A DNA stretch of 64,000 nucleotides from Agaricus subrufescens (taxonomy: Eukaryota; Basidiomycota; Agaricomycetes; Agaricales; Agaricaceae): positions 930,001-994,000 of the forward strand of contig CM057066.1 in NCBI GenBank assembly GCA_029945375.1. Direction: 5' to 3'. Below are positions 34,879 to 59,496 of this stretch, one piece after another. The notes beneath the pieces were generated by a model. That model ran no database searches, had not been told where the DNA came from, and saw only the letters and a list, made by a program, of their open reading frames with translations. The translations under genes and the position numbers were made by a program. Positions within the stretch are counted from its first letter, which is position 1. Each line of letters opens with the position of its first letter.

Positions 34879-35859
34879 ATGCCAGAGACACTCTGGAGTC
34901 TACTTCCTGTGGAGATGTTAGGAGAGATTCTTCCCCGGGCGGTGGGGTCTATTGAACTCTCTATGCGTTTAATCGATTCCAAGTCTCACAGACTCTGGGA
35001 CCTTGCTCTGGTGTGCAAAGAATGGCGGGACGCGGTTTTTTCAACTCCGTGCATCTGGTCACATATCTCCCTCACGGACGGTCCCATCATGCGGAACGAT
35101 GATTGCAACAGTGCTCTGCTTTCAGTACTGAAGCTTTGCCTCCATCGTTCGCGTAGTCATCCCCTCACCCTCGAGTTTACTACCCGTCTCAAAAAGCCCT
35201 CGTGTCAGCTTGTGGTAGCCTTAAACATATTGATGGAGCACGTCCAGCGGTGGGAATCAGTTACTTTCAAAGCCTCTCATGGCTCACTGTTCCCGTACCT
35301 TTCCGACCTTCCCGTTCAGTATACTCGTCTTCGCCATGTTTGCATTGACAACCTTTTCGAGCAACCCGAGGAAAAATGGGCTGGCTTGTTTCAGGATGCC
35401 CCTTCACTATCGTCCATTTCTCTCGACCGCATGTCATATTACAGGCGCCTCAGCGGGGTCGGAATCCCCTGGTCTCAGATTTCCCATCTCCGGATGTTAA
35501 CGCACGTTGGCAACCTCGACGACCTAATGGACATTCTTAAACACACGTCAAATCTTGAAAGCCTCGAATACTCAACATGTTATACTCATCTTGGTGAAGG
35601 TGGATTACCCCTATCACAACTCTCACAACTCAAACGGCTTGTTTGGACAACCCAGCACGAGATAGATAATGGTCATGAACCCGCTACGGCCAAATTTTTT
35701 GAAATCCTTACGGCTCCCCAGCTATCGGTACTCAAAATTACTGGCGCAAGCAACGACAGATCATGGGGAGCTATTCGGGGATGTCTTCAGAGATCAAAGT
35801 GCCCAACCGTTGTTAAGGCTTCCACCGCTGATGCATATGAGGACTCTTCCCATTGTTAA
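34879..35859 (+). CDS. F-box protein (single exon, 326 residues)
   Basis: Probable substrate-recognition subunit of an SCF ubiquitin ligase. The F-box lies at the N-terminus: MPETLWSLLPVEMLGEILPR, then LWDLALVCKEWRDAVFSTPC and IWSHISL. Downstream are degenerate leucine-rich stretches, as in other Agaricomycete F-box proteins: LKLCLHRSRSHPLTLEFTTR, LRHVCIDNLFEQPEEKWAGL, LRMLTHVGNLDDLMDILKHT, LSQLSQLKRLVWTT and FFEILTAPQLSVLKITGASN. The last 20 residues (from CLQRSKCPTVVK) leave the usual pattern, and the protein is shorter than many relatives, so a frameshift near 35810 may have truncated it. An in-frame ATG at 34804 is less likely because it abuts a TATA box. Partner and substrate unknown. 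Confidence 0.72.
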   Translation: MPETLWSLLPVEMLGEILPRAVGSIELSMRLIDSKSHRLWDLALVCKEWRDAVFSTPCIWSHISLTDGPIMRNDDCNSALLSVLKLCLHRSRSHPLTLEFTTRLKKPSCQLVVALNILMEHVQRWESVTFKASHGSLFPYLSDLPVQYTRLRHVCIDNLFEQPEEKWAGLFQDAPSLSSISLDRMSYYRRLSGVGIPWSQISHLRMLTHVGNLDDLMDILKHTSNLESLEYSTCYTHLGEGGLPLSQLSQLKRLVWTTQHEIDNGHEPATAKFFEILTAPQLSVLKITGASNDRSWGAIRGCLQRSKCPTVVKASTADAYEDSSHC

Positions 35860-37929
35860 GACATTAATATAGCATCCATTTGGGAGAAATTTTCGATGTC
35901 ACGACTCGGACAACTCACCTTTAATCATTGGGCTGTCAACGAAGATTGTTGTGGGGGTGGCACGGCGCCTATCAGGAAAAATTATCCTCATTCTCGGATT
36001 AATGTATATTTTGGACCAGTGATAGCAATAAATTGCCTCCCCGCACTCTTTCTCTTAATTTTGTGGCTCCGTATTCAATTAACAAGCTTTGTTTGCACTT
36101 TTTGAAGCGTGCTACCATGTACCACATCCCGTCTTGATATTTCCAATTCGAGGGTCTATGATTGATCAGTACACACACTTTTAAATACTTACTACATTAC
36201 TCGAAATATTCACTCGTAACACCTCCTCAAAACCACCCCTTAGTGTTATCTAGCATATATAGCATTGGTGTCCCGATATCATCTGCTTTGACAACTCAGT
36301 TTACGAGACATTGCTTATATGCCTATGCCCTTGAGGTCTTCTCATACATTTCACACACACTTAAACCTCATTATTACTCTCCTTCAGTCTCCAAAAAAGT
36401 GGTTTCAAGTCTTAAATTGCTTGATCGAGCCTGATAAGCATTATCTTATGTCGGAGTTTGAATCTGTACGCGACCGTCTGCCGAGCCCCTATCTTCTCGA
36501 ATATTTTTTCTTGTTAGGCCCGCCTCGAAGATTAGGTCCTCTGTGACACCGCGATGCCCGACCTTTACCTTGCACCCACTCCTAGTTCCTGAACACTGGT
36601 TCCCTTCCGCTACTGTTCGATTTCTGGTGGACGCTTATGATCATATGTTCTCCATTACCGAAGTGACCGTCTGGCGCAGACACTCGGTACATCGCGAAAC
36701 AAATCCACCAACAAATGAGTGGAGCATTATCTTGTACGGTCTTAGTTTTCGCAAAACCCATTTGTGTGTTCCAATGATATGGCCTCGGGTCCCCGCTTGT
36801 GGCTCCTACAAGTCGAACTCACTGACCGACCAATATCAGTGAATTTCCGGTGGAACGCATTATTGCAGTACTGAACTAAAACTTCGTGTGGCTATCGACA
36901 AACGCCACTGTGTTTCAGAGCACTTCCCCACGTTCGCTTCGGAAGCATAGGTAGCGTAAATGTTTCCTCGCCTACTCTCAATGCCAGGTTCTAACTACGG
37001 TTCAGGGTATAATCTAACCTTATTTCTGCCATCATCAAAACGGCGACGTTGAAGAAGCTCCTGTTCGACTCAGTAAGCGTGTCACTTAGTACTCGGGTGC
37101 AGGCACTGGTAGCAGGCCTCCATGCCGAAGTCACCTCACACGATAATGCGTATAAAGCTCATAACATTTACCCTGGATATACTCGGTCCCTCCAACAAAC
37201 CCCGCGTGTTCCGATGCTTCTCTCGTAAAGCCTCACTTACCTTCACTGAGGCTTGGTTATTTCTCCCAGATCTGGCACTCTGAACTCACCTGTGCCTCTT
37301 TCATGATTGATGGAACAGGCGTTGAACACTACATTTCAAGTTGTGGCAATTGCCTATGAACAAGCTGTTGAGGTCATATTGTACTTGTCCACCGGAAAAG
37401 CTATCATGGTGGTTAGTGATTGGAAACATTTCCCGAACTGCGGCGTACATGGACCCAAGGAGTATCTTAAAAAAGTGTCGCACTTACAGGTTGGAGCACA
37501 GTTTCCCTCGGTAAAGGGGAGAATGATGTGCAACCTACCACGCTTATAACACTGACAAACCCTTATAAACCCGACCTCCCTCTCAATATAATCAACTACT
37601 CCTCCTTCCCTTTAGAATTTCCTCTCGTGTTTGGTACACGCATCCTACTCGTTGTATACGTCCTGGGACTGACTCTTCGCTTGTAACCTGTAAGTCCTGT
37701 GTTCTTTTTGGCCAACGGAACGGTGCCGCATCTGGTTCAAACCCTGTGAAGGCTCACCGAGGCAGGGGGCCCTTGATGGCTTATTTTGCATTGCGTTCGT
37801 AACAACCGTGCACTCCAGACTTCTTTATCCATATTCTGTACCGCATTGCCACACGTCATACCAATCTCGAATGTCTCTCATACGGAACTTGTCACTACAG
37901 ATATCTCTGCCTGCTTTACGTCGTACAGT
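35860..37929. other. Decayed interval between F-box and second MOSC gene
   Basis: Small plus-strand frames (36162-36434, 36543-36842, 37307-37549) show no family features. Part of 35,860-37,100 could be remains of the C-terminal leucine-rich region of the preceding F-box gene or of a second F-box copy, but I could not align a convincing motif. Nothing else seen. Confidence 0.35.
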
Positions 37930-39298
37930 ATGGCGATAAAACAACTGAAAGGCCAGCCGTCGTCACCGAGGACTGGGAAAGAACTTCCTCAAGACGGCAC
38001 TGTCAGGGTCACTAAAATTTTGATCCATCCTATTAAGGTGCGTCATGTCCTGGGGGAGACTACTACTTTACTTCTCTCAGAAACTTACTATTCACAGAGT
38101 TGCCGTGGAACATCCGTTGACCGCGTAAAATATGATGCACAGGGTCTTGAGGTACGCCATACGAGATCGAGAAAACTTTAGTTGTTTGACATCTTCGTCA
38201 ACGAAAGCATGACCGACGTTGGTGCATCATTGATGCTGAAACTCGTAGAGTTATAACTGCTCGTGAAAGCCCGAAGGTAAATCTACTGAAAATTGGAAAA
38301 TACCCCAACGCTAATAGCTGTACAATCAGCTGGTCTTAGTTTGGCCTCAGGTTCGGGCTGATCCATCCTCTCCCGACGGGGGATCACTCGTGGTGGCATT
38401 TCCTGAGGAGGCTGAGTGTGATGACTTCTTGGTCCCTCTAAACCCCAGTTCCGAAACTTTGAACGCATGGCCAGTGTGAGCAAGGTGCTGTCTGGTATGC
38501 GTAAGTGCGCAGAATCACTTACGACCTACATAGGTTACCCGATATTGTTATGTTCCCCGAATTTCCGTCTATGGATGGTTACATCTGTCGGCATTCGATC
38601 AACGGCTCGACCACTCCATCAGATATAATGTCGAAGTACATCGGGAAGCCTGTCTATCTCATATACAAGGGGCCCACACCTCGGGCAGCTGAGCCTACGC
38701 ACGAGTTTCCTGACCTTAAAGCCTTTTCGAACTACCAAGATTTGTACCCAATAATGATGCTATCCGAAGAAAACCTGACCGCTGTGGAAGAAAAAGCTAG
38801 GCCACTGGTGGGAATGCAAGGTGTTAGTGAGAAATGGAAGCATGCTACTTTGAAAATTGAGTGGTAAGAATTTTTTTTTTAATTCTACGTTTTTCTGACC
38901 TAGAACTGTTGGTACGTCTACATCAGTTTCCGTCCAAACATAGTGTTCAGGGGTGCCGGAGCATTTGGAGAAGATGACTGGGAAGAGATAAGTATCGGCT
39001 CAAAAGGCGCAGCTAACATTACGCTTGTGTCCAAAACTGTACGATGTTCGGTGAGTGTCCTTTGAAGGCTTCTGAAGGCGTAATCATGAATATGATGGGC
39101 TTGGCCCTACAGCTTCCCAACATTGACCCTGTGACGGGTTTAAAGGACGCAGCAGTACCGTACAAGGTAATGATGAAGTTCAGAAGAGGGATGGACCCTA
39201 TATATAAGACAAGGCCATGCTTTGGATGTAATGGCGTGCCGTCGGGCGAAGGGGAAATCAAGGTAGGGGACGCTGTCTATGTGAAGAAAATGTGGTAG
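37930..39298 (+). CDS. MOSC-domain protein 2 (mARC-like)
   Basis: Paralogue of the gene at 31712-33160, with the same exon layout and high identity: TVRVTKILIHPIK, SCRGTSVDRVKYDAQGLE, HDRRWCIIDAETRRVITARE, LVLVWPQVRADPSSPDGGSL, FPSMDGYICRHSINGSTTPS, then FRPNIVFRGAGAFGEDDWEE. The conserved cysteine is in TVRCS joined to LPNIDPVTG. It ends RPCFGCNGVPSGEGEIKVGD and YVKKMW, TAG at 39296. The difference is the N-terminus. Starting at 37930 gives MAIKQLKGQPSSPRTGKELP with no membrane anchor. An in-frame ATG at 37786 would add 48 residues with only a weakly hydrophobic stretch (TTDISACFTSYSMAIK), which aligns to the anchor of copy 1 but carries polar residues. The product may therefore be soluble. 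All splice sites looked usable. Confidence 0.75.
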
Positions 39299-39627
39299 AA
39301 AGTATACGAGAGAATGGCAACTTTATTGGCCCTATCAGGCTGTCGCCTAGTCAAGATTCTCGCCATGGTAGAAACGACAATCAGCATTACGTCCGCTAAC
39401 CCGCTCAAGACTTATTTCAGTCGGGACTGTCAGGCTGGTGTCACTTGATTCGGAGTAAATAAGAACGTTTCACGCCGATAAACTGAATGACGAAGCTCAA
39501 TATTCAACGTTGTCTGAACACTCTTGCGTCTCAAACCATCCCATTATCATTATAGACTCTAAGTACCCTATTCTATTCCCTTCTACACATCTAAAGAGGT
39601 ATCATAACGTCATAAATAAGCTGCTAA
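39299..39627. other. Convergent 3' region
   Basis: Downstream of MOSC 2 (+) and of the ABC transporter (-), which converge here. No gene or clear repeat seen. Confidence 0.45.
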
Positions 39628-45619
<5,992 letters not shown>

Positions 45620-47855
45620 GTGGACGGGGGAACTCAACTGGTGGCGTTGAGACGTTTATATTGCCCAAGGCAACTGTGAAATAGATGACTCAACCAGTCC
45701 GGGTCGGTAGACAGAGTTGGATGGACTGCCGATAGTCGAGGATCTTTATAGAAGTCAAAAGCGGTTGTAAAGGGCGATGCCACTAATTTCGCCGATGACC
45801 GCCAGTGGTTTTCACGGCAGGGATACGACTCCATGCGGCCCGAGAAGGAGTTATAAACAGACCAGTCATATCAATGCTTCGTACATTCACACCGTAAAGC
45901 TGACGTTTTCGGCTGGGCCGAAAATTTAATCACCCAGCTGAAAACCAAATGAAAATCATCTGATTGGGCGAAGCGAATTTTCGGCTCAGCTAAAAACATC
46001 AACTTCACGGTGTGATTGTACCGTGCTCCGTCAAGTACCTCACTTATTCACACGAGCTTGCTTACTGAGTCGTTAGTAATGCTGTTATGCTGTTCTGCCC
46101 TTCAGGGATTTAGACTCAAACGCGCAGCAACTAGGCTATTCTTGTCAAAGTTACGTGTCAAAAACACTGATGATTGAAGATTTGTCCAGATTGAACCATA
46201 TTTGTAAAGCTTCTGTATGTCCGGAGTGACGGCTGGTTTTCTAGAGTCTCTTCGACGAATTCCCTACTTTGGCGGTGGACCCGGCCGAGTGCCACTTGAA
46301 TCCGGCGGTCCACTGGGTCAGGGCATCCTTCAAAAATCCGAACCTGACTCCGTGAAAAGGCCAGCTTGTCTTTTGCGTTCAAGTAGTCCGTCAATATGTG
46401 CCATATGTGAATACTTAATGGACGGAGGGTTGAAATTTCAGGTCGGTTGGAGAGTATTTCGGGTGACAAAGCGCCGCCAAGACCGAGAGAGAATTGAATA
46501 CCGGATCATTAACAACCATAATAGGCCCCGTAGGCCTCATAGTGACAGTGATCAGATGTTTTGCCTGCTTTTGTTCTCCCAGTGGCGTGCGTCATGATGT
46601 TCAACAGCTTACCCAAAACTGAAATGTCAGCGGACGCCGTGTTATTAAGCTCTAAGTTCGAAAGCGTTCTCAATACAAAATGTCGTAAACGATGGCTACT
46701 AGCTGAGCTGAGCTTTGATGGATTTCCCATGTGGGCCCTTAGACTATGACTGCATTTTTGACGATATTTGACGGAAGCATTGAATAAGCCTATCTCAAAC
46801 ACTTTATGCTTTTTTCGGAAGGTGTCTCGCCATTTATGGTTATGCCAAGTAACCCCAAACAGAACTGGTTCCGATCTGAGACACTAGGCAATAATAGACA
46901 CAAAGAAAATAGGGGGTTTGGAAGCAGTGCCACTGATTAAACAGCCATACGCCACAAATTGGGGACTGTGATTTTATCATTGACCTTCGATACAGTCGTT
47001 TGACAGCAGATGCCTTACTCTCCGAAGCTACTATGGATTGAGGGGTACGAATACATAAAACCATTGTGATTTGGACTAACAACCATCTCAGCACCATTTT
47101 GGAACAGCGGTATCAGTAACTTGTCGTCGGTCTCGTTCCCCTTCATTCTCTGGTAGCTTCTCTCAAATCCCTTGATGAAAGTGCCATTATGTACTACATT
47201 TCACTCCAGTAGTATTCGTAATTTGTGGAGGTAGATCAATAATTGTTCATATACTAACTTAAAATACCCGCCTTCCCTTCGTTTCATCTACTCCTTTATA
47301 GTCTTAGTCTCCATATTCTCGAACTTTAGCCAACCATTAGACTTCAACGTAGTTCGAATAAGTTACAACCACTTACCCTGACTTACTTTCTGTTGGTCTT
47401 CCATGCTTCCCCCCCCATCTCTTTCACATTTCTGTATGAGATCTAACGGTAGCAAACCGTTATCCTCATTCAATTCCCTCTACCACTTTTACGTCAAAGT
47501 ATCATCGGGTTCTCCAAGTACTATCTTTTACAACTCTAGAATTATCTTTGAATCATTGCCCCATAAGCCTCTGATGAGGTTGGCATAAGTTTCAGTATTC
47601 TAGTCACTATCTAGATGGCTTAGCATCAGTTTGAGACACAATGAAGGTCAGAGACCCTTTTGTGCTTGAGTGAGCACACCTCTTAACGCGGTGTTTGACT
47701 CTGTTTGCCAAACGTGCGAACTCAATCGAGTCGGCTGGGTAGGAGCCTGTGTTCGTCTGTGGCTTTCATCCCGACAATTCCCCCATTCTTCACTAATATA
47801 ATAAGACATATTACAACAAACTCCGATGCGTTATATTCTTTTATTCATCTAAATA
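45620..47855. other. Intergenic, upstream of ABC transporter
   Basis: Holds the MITE at 45888-46014. Beyond it no gene is supported. Minus-strand frames at 46158-46469 and 46509-46802 are unrecognised; the first has an F-box-like LTDYLNAKDKLAF but nothing else. 47,100-47,855 is T/C-rich with no features and forms the 3' flank of the BEACH gene. Confidence 0.4.
45888..46014. mobile_element. MITE with CAC...GTG ends upstream of ABC transporter (127 bp)
   Basis: The left end CACACCGTAAAGCTGACG and the right end (reverse complement CACACCGTGAAGTTGATG) are imperfect inverted repeats. They extend about 40 bases to GGCYSRGCCGAAAATT-like inner arms. ATT flanks both sides (45885-45887 and 46015-46017), a probable 3-bp target duplication. 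There is no coding capacity. The sequence family differs from the MITE at 28164, but the CAC...GTG ends and short duplication again suggest the CMC superfamily. It lies about 270 bp upstream of the transporter start codon. Confidence 0.75.
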
Positions 47856-55556
<7,701 letters not shown>

Positions 55557-55800
55557 CGAACGAGCCTCGCAGCAGGGTCGACCATACCAACCCGCGTCCA
55601 CCGTGACTCCGGCCCGGTCTTCCCTCTGCACAGCACTCTGCAGACCATTTGGAGCAGAAGAGCCATGGCATTTTGCGTGCCCAAGTTGAACAGCCCCAAC
55701 TTGCATTTGCCTGATCCAAGCCTATACGACGAACAAGTGGTCTACCCTCAACACAGCGGTAGGGTTACGAGAGCGATTATATGTATTATACCCCAGAAAA

Positions 55801-56396
55801 TCAAAAGCCCTTCGATATCAGATGATCCTGTGCATACTTCTCCACATGCGCCGTAGCCTCCGCCGCCTGCACAGGAGCAGCATACTCAACAACTATCACA
55901 GTCTGTGCCGTTTTGACTATAATGATCCCATCCGCCTATTTACGCACACACACACAAGATATCAATTCCTGAGTACAGAAACCAAAGAACACGCTAAACG
56001 CACCTGTTTCTTTCCATAAATTCTTTCCGGCTCTGCACGTATTGTCAAAAACTTCTGTCCACCCGCACGAATCCCCGAGCCCTGAGCCTGTTCAGGATTC
56101 TTCAACCCCGCAACAATCGCCTTCTGCTCTTCCAGCGAAAGCTAACAAAACAAAACGACACTCTCCGTCACAAACACCCGAAATCATTCTCGCAGTCCAC
56201 GTACATTATACCCCTCCGATCCAACGAACCAAATATGTTCGCCCTGAACAACAAGAATTGCAGCCTTGGTAGCGACCCTATTGCCCCTGCTGTCCGCGAG
56301 GAGTCCAGGAAGGTGAGCTGAAATAAGATCAAGTCAAGCTCGTGCCCTGATGATGCACAAAGGAACCAAGGTACCTCGCCAGCCGTCCAATGACAT
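55801..56396 (-). CDS. Profilin
   Basis: Small actin-monomer-binding protein that feeds formin-driven filament growth. Assembled from four exons on the minus strand: MSLDGWR (from 56396); HLPGLLADSRGNRVATKAAI through VQGEHIWFVGSEGYN; LSLEEQKAIVAGLKNPEQAQ, GSGIRAGGQKFLTIRAEPE and RIYGKKQ; then ADGIIIVKTAQTVIVVEYAA through EKYAQDHLISKGF, TGA at 55803-55801. Introns carry GT-AG ends (for example donor GTACCT, acceptor TTTCAG). The short N-terminal MSxxxW exon, the AxW position (here HIWF), GGQKFLTIRA, IYGKKQA-(D/E)G and KTxQTVIVxxY follow yeast profilin closely. It begins 245 bp downstream of the BEACH gene start, on the same strand. The first exon is short, so the junction to the second exon is the least certain point. 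Confidence 0.85.
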
Positions 56397-56770
56397 GATT
56401 CGTGAATAGAGATGATAAGTGTGAATATGTGAGTGATCGACCAGGGGAGCCTGATATATGGCTCGGCGATTTCCAGATAACAGCCCATTATGTAACTCGT
56501 TATCTAAGCGATCATTATTCTTAGTCAGTCTAACACTGATGAAGTGTTGTAAAGAACGCTCCGCTCCACACCCAAGGAAGTTTAATCAATCCAGCATGAC
56601 GCTGAAAACGTGGCGAAGAGATTCATCCACCCAGTCCAGGAATCTACTGACAATATCCAGCGATATCGAATCCGCCGAGGTCACCTATAACATCCAAAAA
56701 CAAAAATTAGTTCGCATACCATATACGACTAATATTAACATTATCAACATGACGTCCATAAGTTTTTGAT
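56397..56770. other. Profilin promoter / 3' flank of the coiled-coil gene
   Basis: No gene seen; open frames here are short and without features. Confidence 0.45.
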
Positions 56771-58452
56771 CTATATATCCATCTTCGACGAAGCCTGGTA
56801 CTCCATAGCAGCCGTCGTCACTTGCGAAACCTGGATGAACGTTTCCAAAAGAGCAGGAACGATGAATGGACTTCTACATTCTCGTTCAATGTCTTTGACA
56901 ACATTCTCCAATTCCACCCGCTTAACACGTTCAGCATCAAGAGCCGTCTCCATCTCCACATATCTAGCACGGTCAATTTCAAGCATCTTCCCCATCTCGT
57001 CCCACTTATCACGTTCAATTTCAAACTCATTCTGCAATTCAGTCTGCATAGCTTGAGCCTTCTCCATAGACTTTTCCAATTGTTTCTTCAATAACGCATT
57101 TTTCCTTTGTTCGACTCTCAAGTCTCTTTCCAGTTCCACGAATCTGGCTTTAGTTGCTAGCGATATATGGTAGTTAGCGAATGCGAAGAACACAAGCCTA
57201 AAATTTCCCCTCACCAGCCTCGTCTTCGGAAGAAAGTAGAAATAATTTCTGAGGAAGAACCGCGGCGTTCTTCTCCTCCATTCCGTCAACTACCTGGTTG
57301 TGTTTCTCAATTAGGACAGACATCATTTTCTTGAGACTATCCGAGAAACATAGAATTTGGTCCGTAGGTTGCTGCAAGATTTCCGTCACCGGAACAATGG
57401 TAGAAAGGATAGATTCCGCCTCCATCTCATCTGGTGAATCTGACAACTCTAGGGACTCGTGAGGAACGGAACGGCTAGAATTCGAGGTAGCGCCAATATC
57501 AGACTTTCGTGAGTATCGCGCTAATGCAGTTGGTGCTGTTGGAGCATTAAGAGGTGGCCGTTGTGGTTCAATGATTGCCCGTGGCAGTTCACGAGAGGGG
57601 TTGTTTCGTACGGGTCCACTAGCAGACGGGATTGGTGGTGCCGACGCCCCTGAAAGCGAGGACAGTCTGGGAGAAGAGCTTTCCTGAAAGTGGTACGTGT
57701 TGAGCACCTCTGATGACCTCAAAAAAACTAACAACCTGCTTCACTTGACTGTTCCTTTGTCTTGCAATTTGGGGGTCGGGTTTTACTTGAGACACTCTGT
57801 GGCCTTCGTGGTGATCTAAAGTCGTAGGTGGCCGAGGGCAATTATATGGGTGATATCTCGCGTTCGTTACTTCAGGGGATGGTTTCTTCGGAAGTGTGGC
57901 GACATGTGTTGGTGAGGTTTGTGAAACTTGCGGACCCAGGCTCTGAGGTTGGGAAAACGGATCATAATGCTCATCCTCGCGAATAGTCAAGCTGAAGCTG
58001 GAGCATGAGGAAACAGAGGGATCGCAAAGTTAGTAGGTTAGATATCAACCACATAGGAGCTCATCTTGAAACATGTACATTGATAGCTGCCTGCGCAATG
58101 CAATCTGTTCATCTTTGAACAAGCCCGGATTAGGGAGATGGACCCGCGAAATAAGGTTCATGACAAAAGTGGTCTATATGAAACAGTGCACATTTGTGAA
58201 TATACATGCTACAGGCGGCGACAAACATACTTTTTCGTGTAATGCTATGGGCCAAAAGAATTCTAAAGTTCCATGCGAGAGGAAAACAATGTTGCTTCTC
58301 TTAGGAAATGGAAATCCAAGGACTCTCAGATCCTCCAGCAACTGTCTGTACGCTTCCGCAGTATACTTGGAGAAGAACTGTGTGGCCTTCAGTCCGCCGT
58401 ATTTGACCGTGATGACGACATTAGACGACTGATTTTTAGGCCGTTGCATCAT
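56771..58452 (-). CDS. Orphan protein with C-terminal coiled coil
   Basis: Unrecognised family. The start MMQRPKNQSSNVVITVKYGG at 58452 directly follows an intron-like acceptor, so the 5' leader may be spliced. The N-terminal exon continues YTAEAYRQLLEDLRVLGFPF, PKRSNIVFLSHGTLEFFWPI and ALHEK. The next exon is TTFVMNLISRVHLPNPGLFK with DEQIALRRQLSMYMFQDELL. A long low-complexity, proline/serine-rich middle follows (PQSLGPQVSQTSPTHVATLP, ESSSPRLSSLSGASAPPIPS). Then comes ILQQPTDQILCFSDSLKKMM, and a C-terminal coiled coil of about 100 residues rich in E/K/R heptads (VELERDLRVEQRKNALLKKQ, MEKAQAMQTELQNEFEIERD), ending at 56771. A folded N-terminal domain, a disordered linker and a coiled coil suggest a scaffold or DNA/kinetochore-type adaptor, but this is inference only. 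Confidence 0.6.
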
Positions 58453-59496
58453 TAAATCTGCAGAGGAAAGATAATACAAATCTAAGCGAGCATGGTAGGA
58501 AGAATCAAGTTGCACCGTTAAACCAAGTGCACCTCACGTTTACCGCGTTCATTTTTCCCACGCCCACATGATTCCTAAACAGTTTTTGATCCGCTGATAT
58601 TTGTCAAGGGGGGCGCCACGAATTGGTTCAGAGTTGGAGATTCAGATCAGCATAGTATGGCAGCTCTACCATTCGACATAGGGGGAATCGGTAGTCATGA
58701 TGACACAAATTTTTTATAACATTTAACATTGTAGGAGGAAATTCAATGGGAACTTCGGAGTTAGCGCCTAAGGGAAACAACGAACGGTGTGAACGAGACC
58801 AATTGAGGGCAACTCGACCAGAAGAGGGTTACAGATTTGTTCACAATCAATTAACATTAGGCCTGCTCCTGACATGGGCCTCCTCTCTCAAATCAGGTCG
58901 CAAGTGGGGTGCTGTAGTAGTTGGTAGTATTAGCATGCTACTGACAACTTCTTGAAGCCGCCAAGCTGGAACAGTTACATAGCTCTCAGGAGAAAGATCT
59001 GAGTAAGATTCACTCGGGGCTTTCGTGATGGCTCTAGATAAAGTACAGTTATCAGAGGATATTAGACAACATAGTCGATATACCATGTCTTGAGTCAGCT
59101 GCCTAACTAATTTTAACTAAATTAGGCATGGTTGACGATCGTGGCTCCCGTAATATCACTGTATCAAAGACAAAGTGGCGTTCAACGACATAGGAGTTTT
59201 CGGAGTCAGGAGGCGCAGAAGTAATAGAGCAACTTTAAAGCACCGGTAATATTTTGCTATTTTAGACCACTTAAACAAAATTTCGCTGTGTCAGATTCTG
59301 GCTTCGTTGGGGACATTTCGAGAGACGAGAGTAAGACGAGCTGATCAGATACGAAATCTAGAAGCCAAGGTCATTCATTCTCCAGTACAATACCATGGAT
59401 CATTTCTGCGTAGGCTATGGCAACGTAAAGGTTATATTAACATGTAGGAATTTATAATGATACAAAGTACCAGTGCCGCTGGGTGTCATCCACAGA
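58453..59496. other. Intergenic, coiled-coil / CmcJ-like genes
   Basis: Upstream of the coiled-coil gene. The minus-strand frame at 58847-59086 (79 codons) is unrecognised. A GC-poor stretch at 59100-59300 shows nothing further. Confidence 0.4.

Noticed and set aside
47345..47365. GTTCGAATAAG, resembling a tRNA B box
   Set aside because: No matching A box, acceptor stem or cloverleaf could be folded around it.
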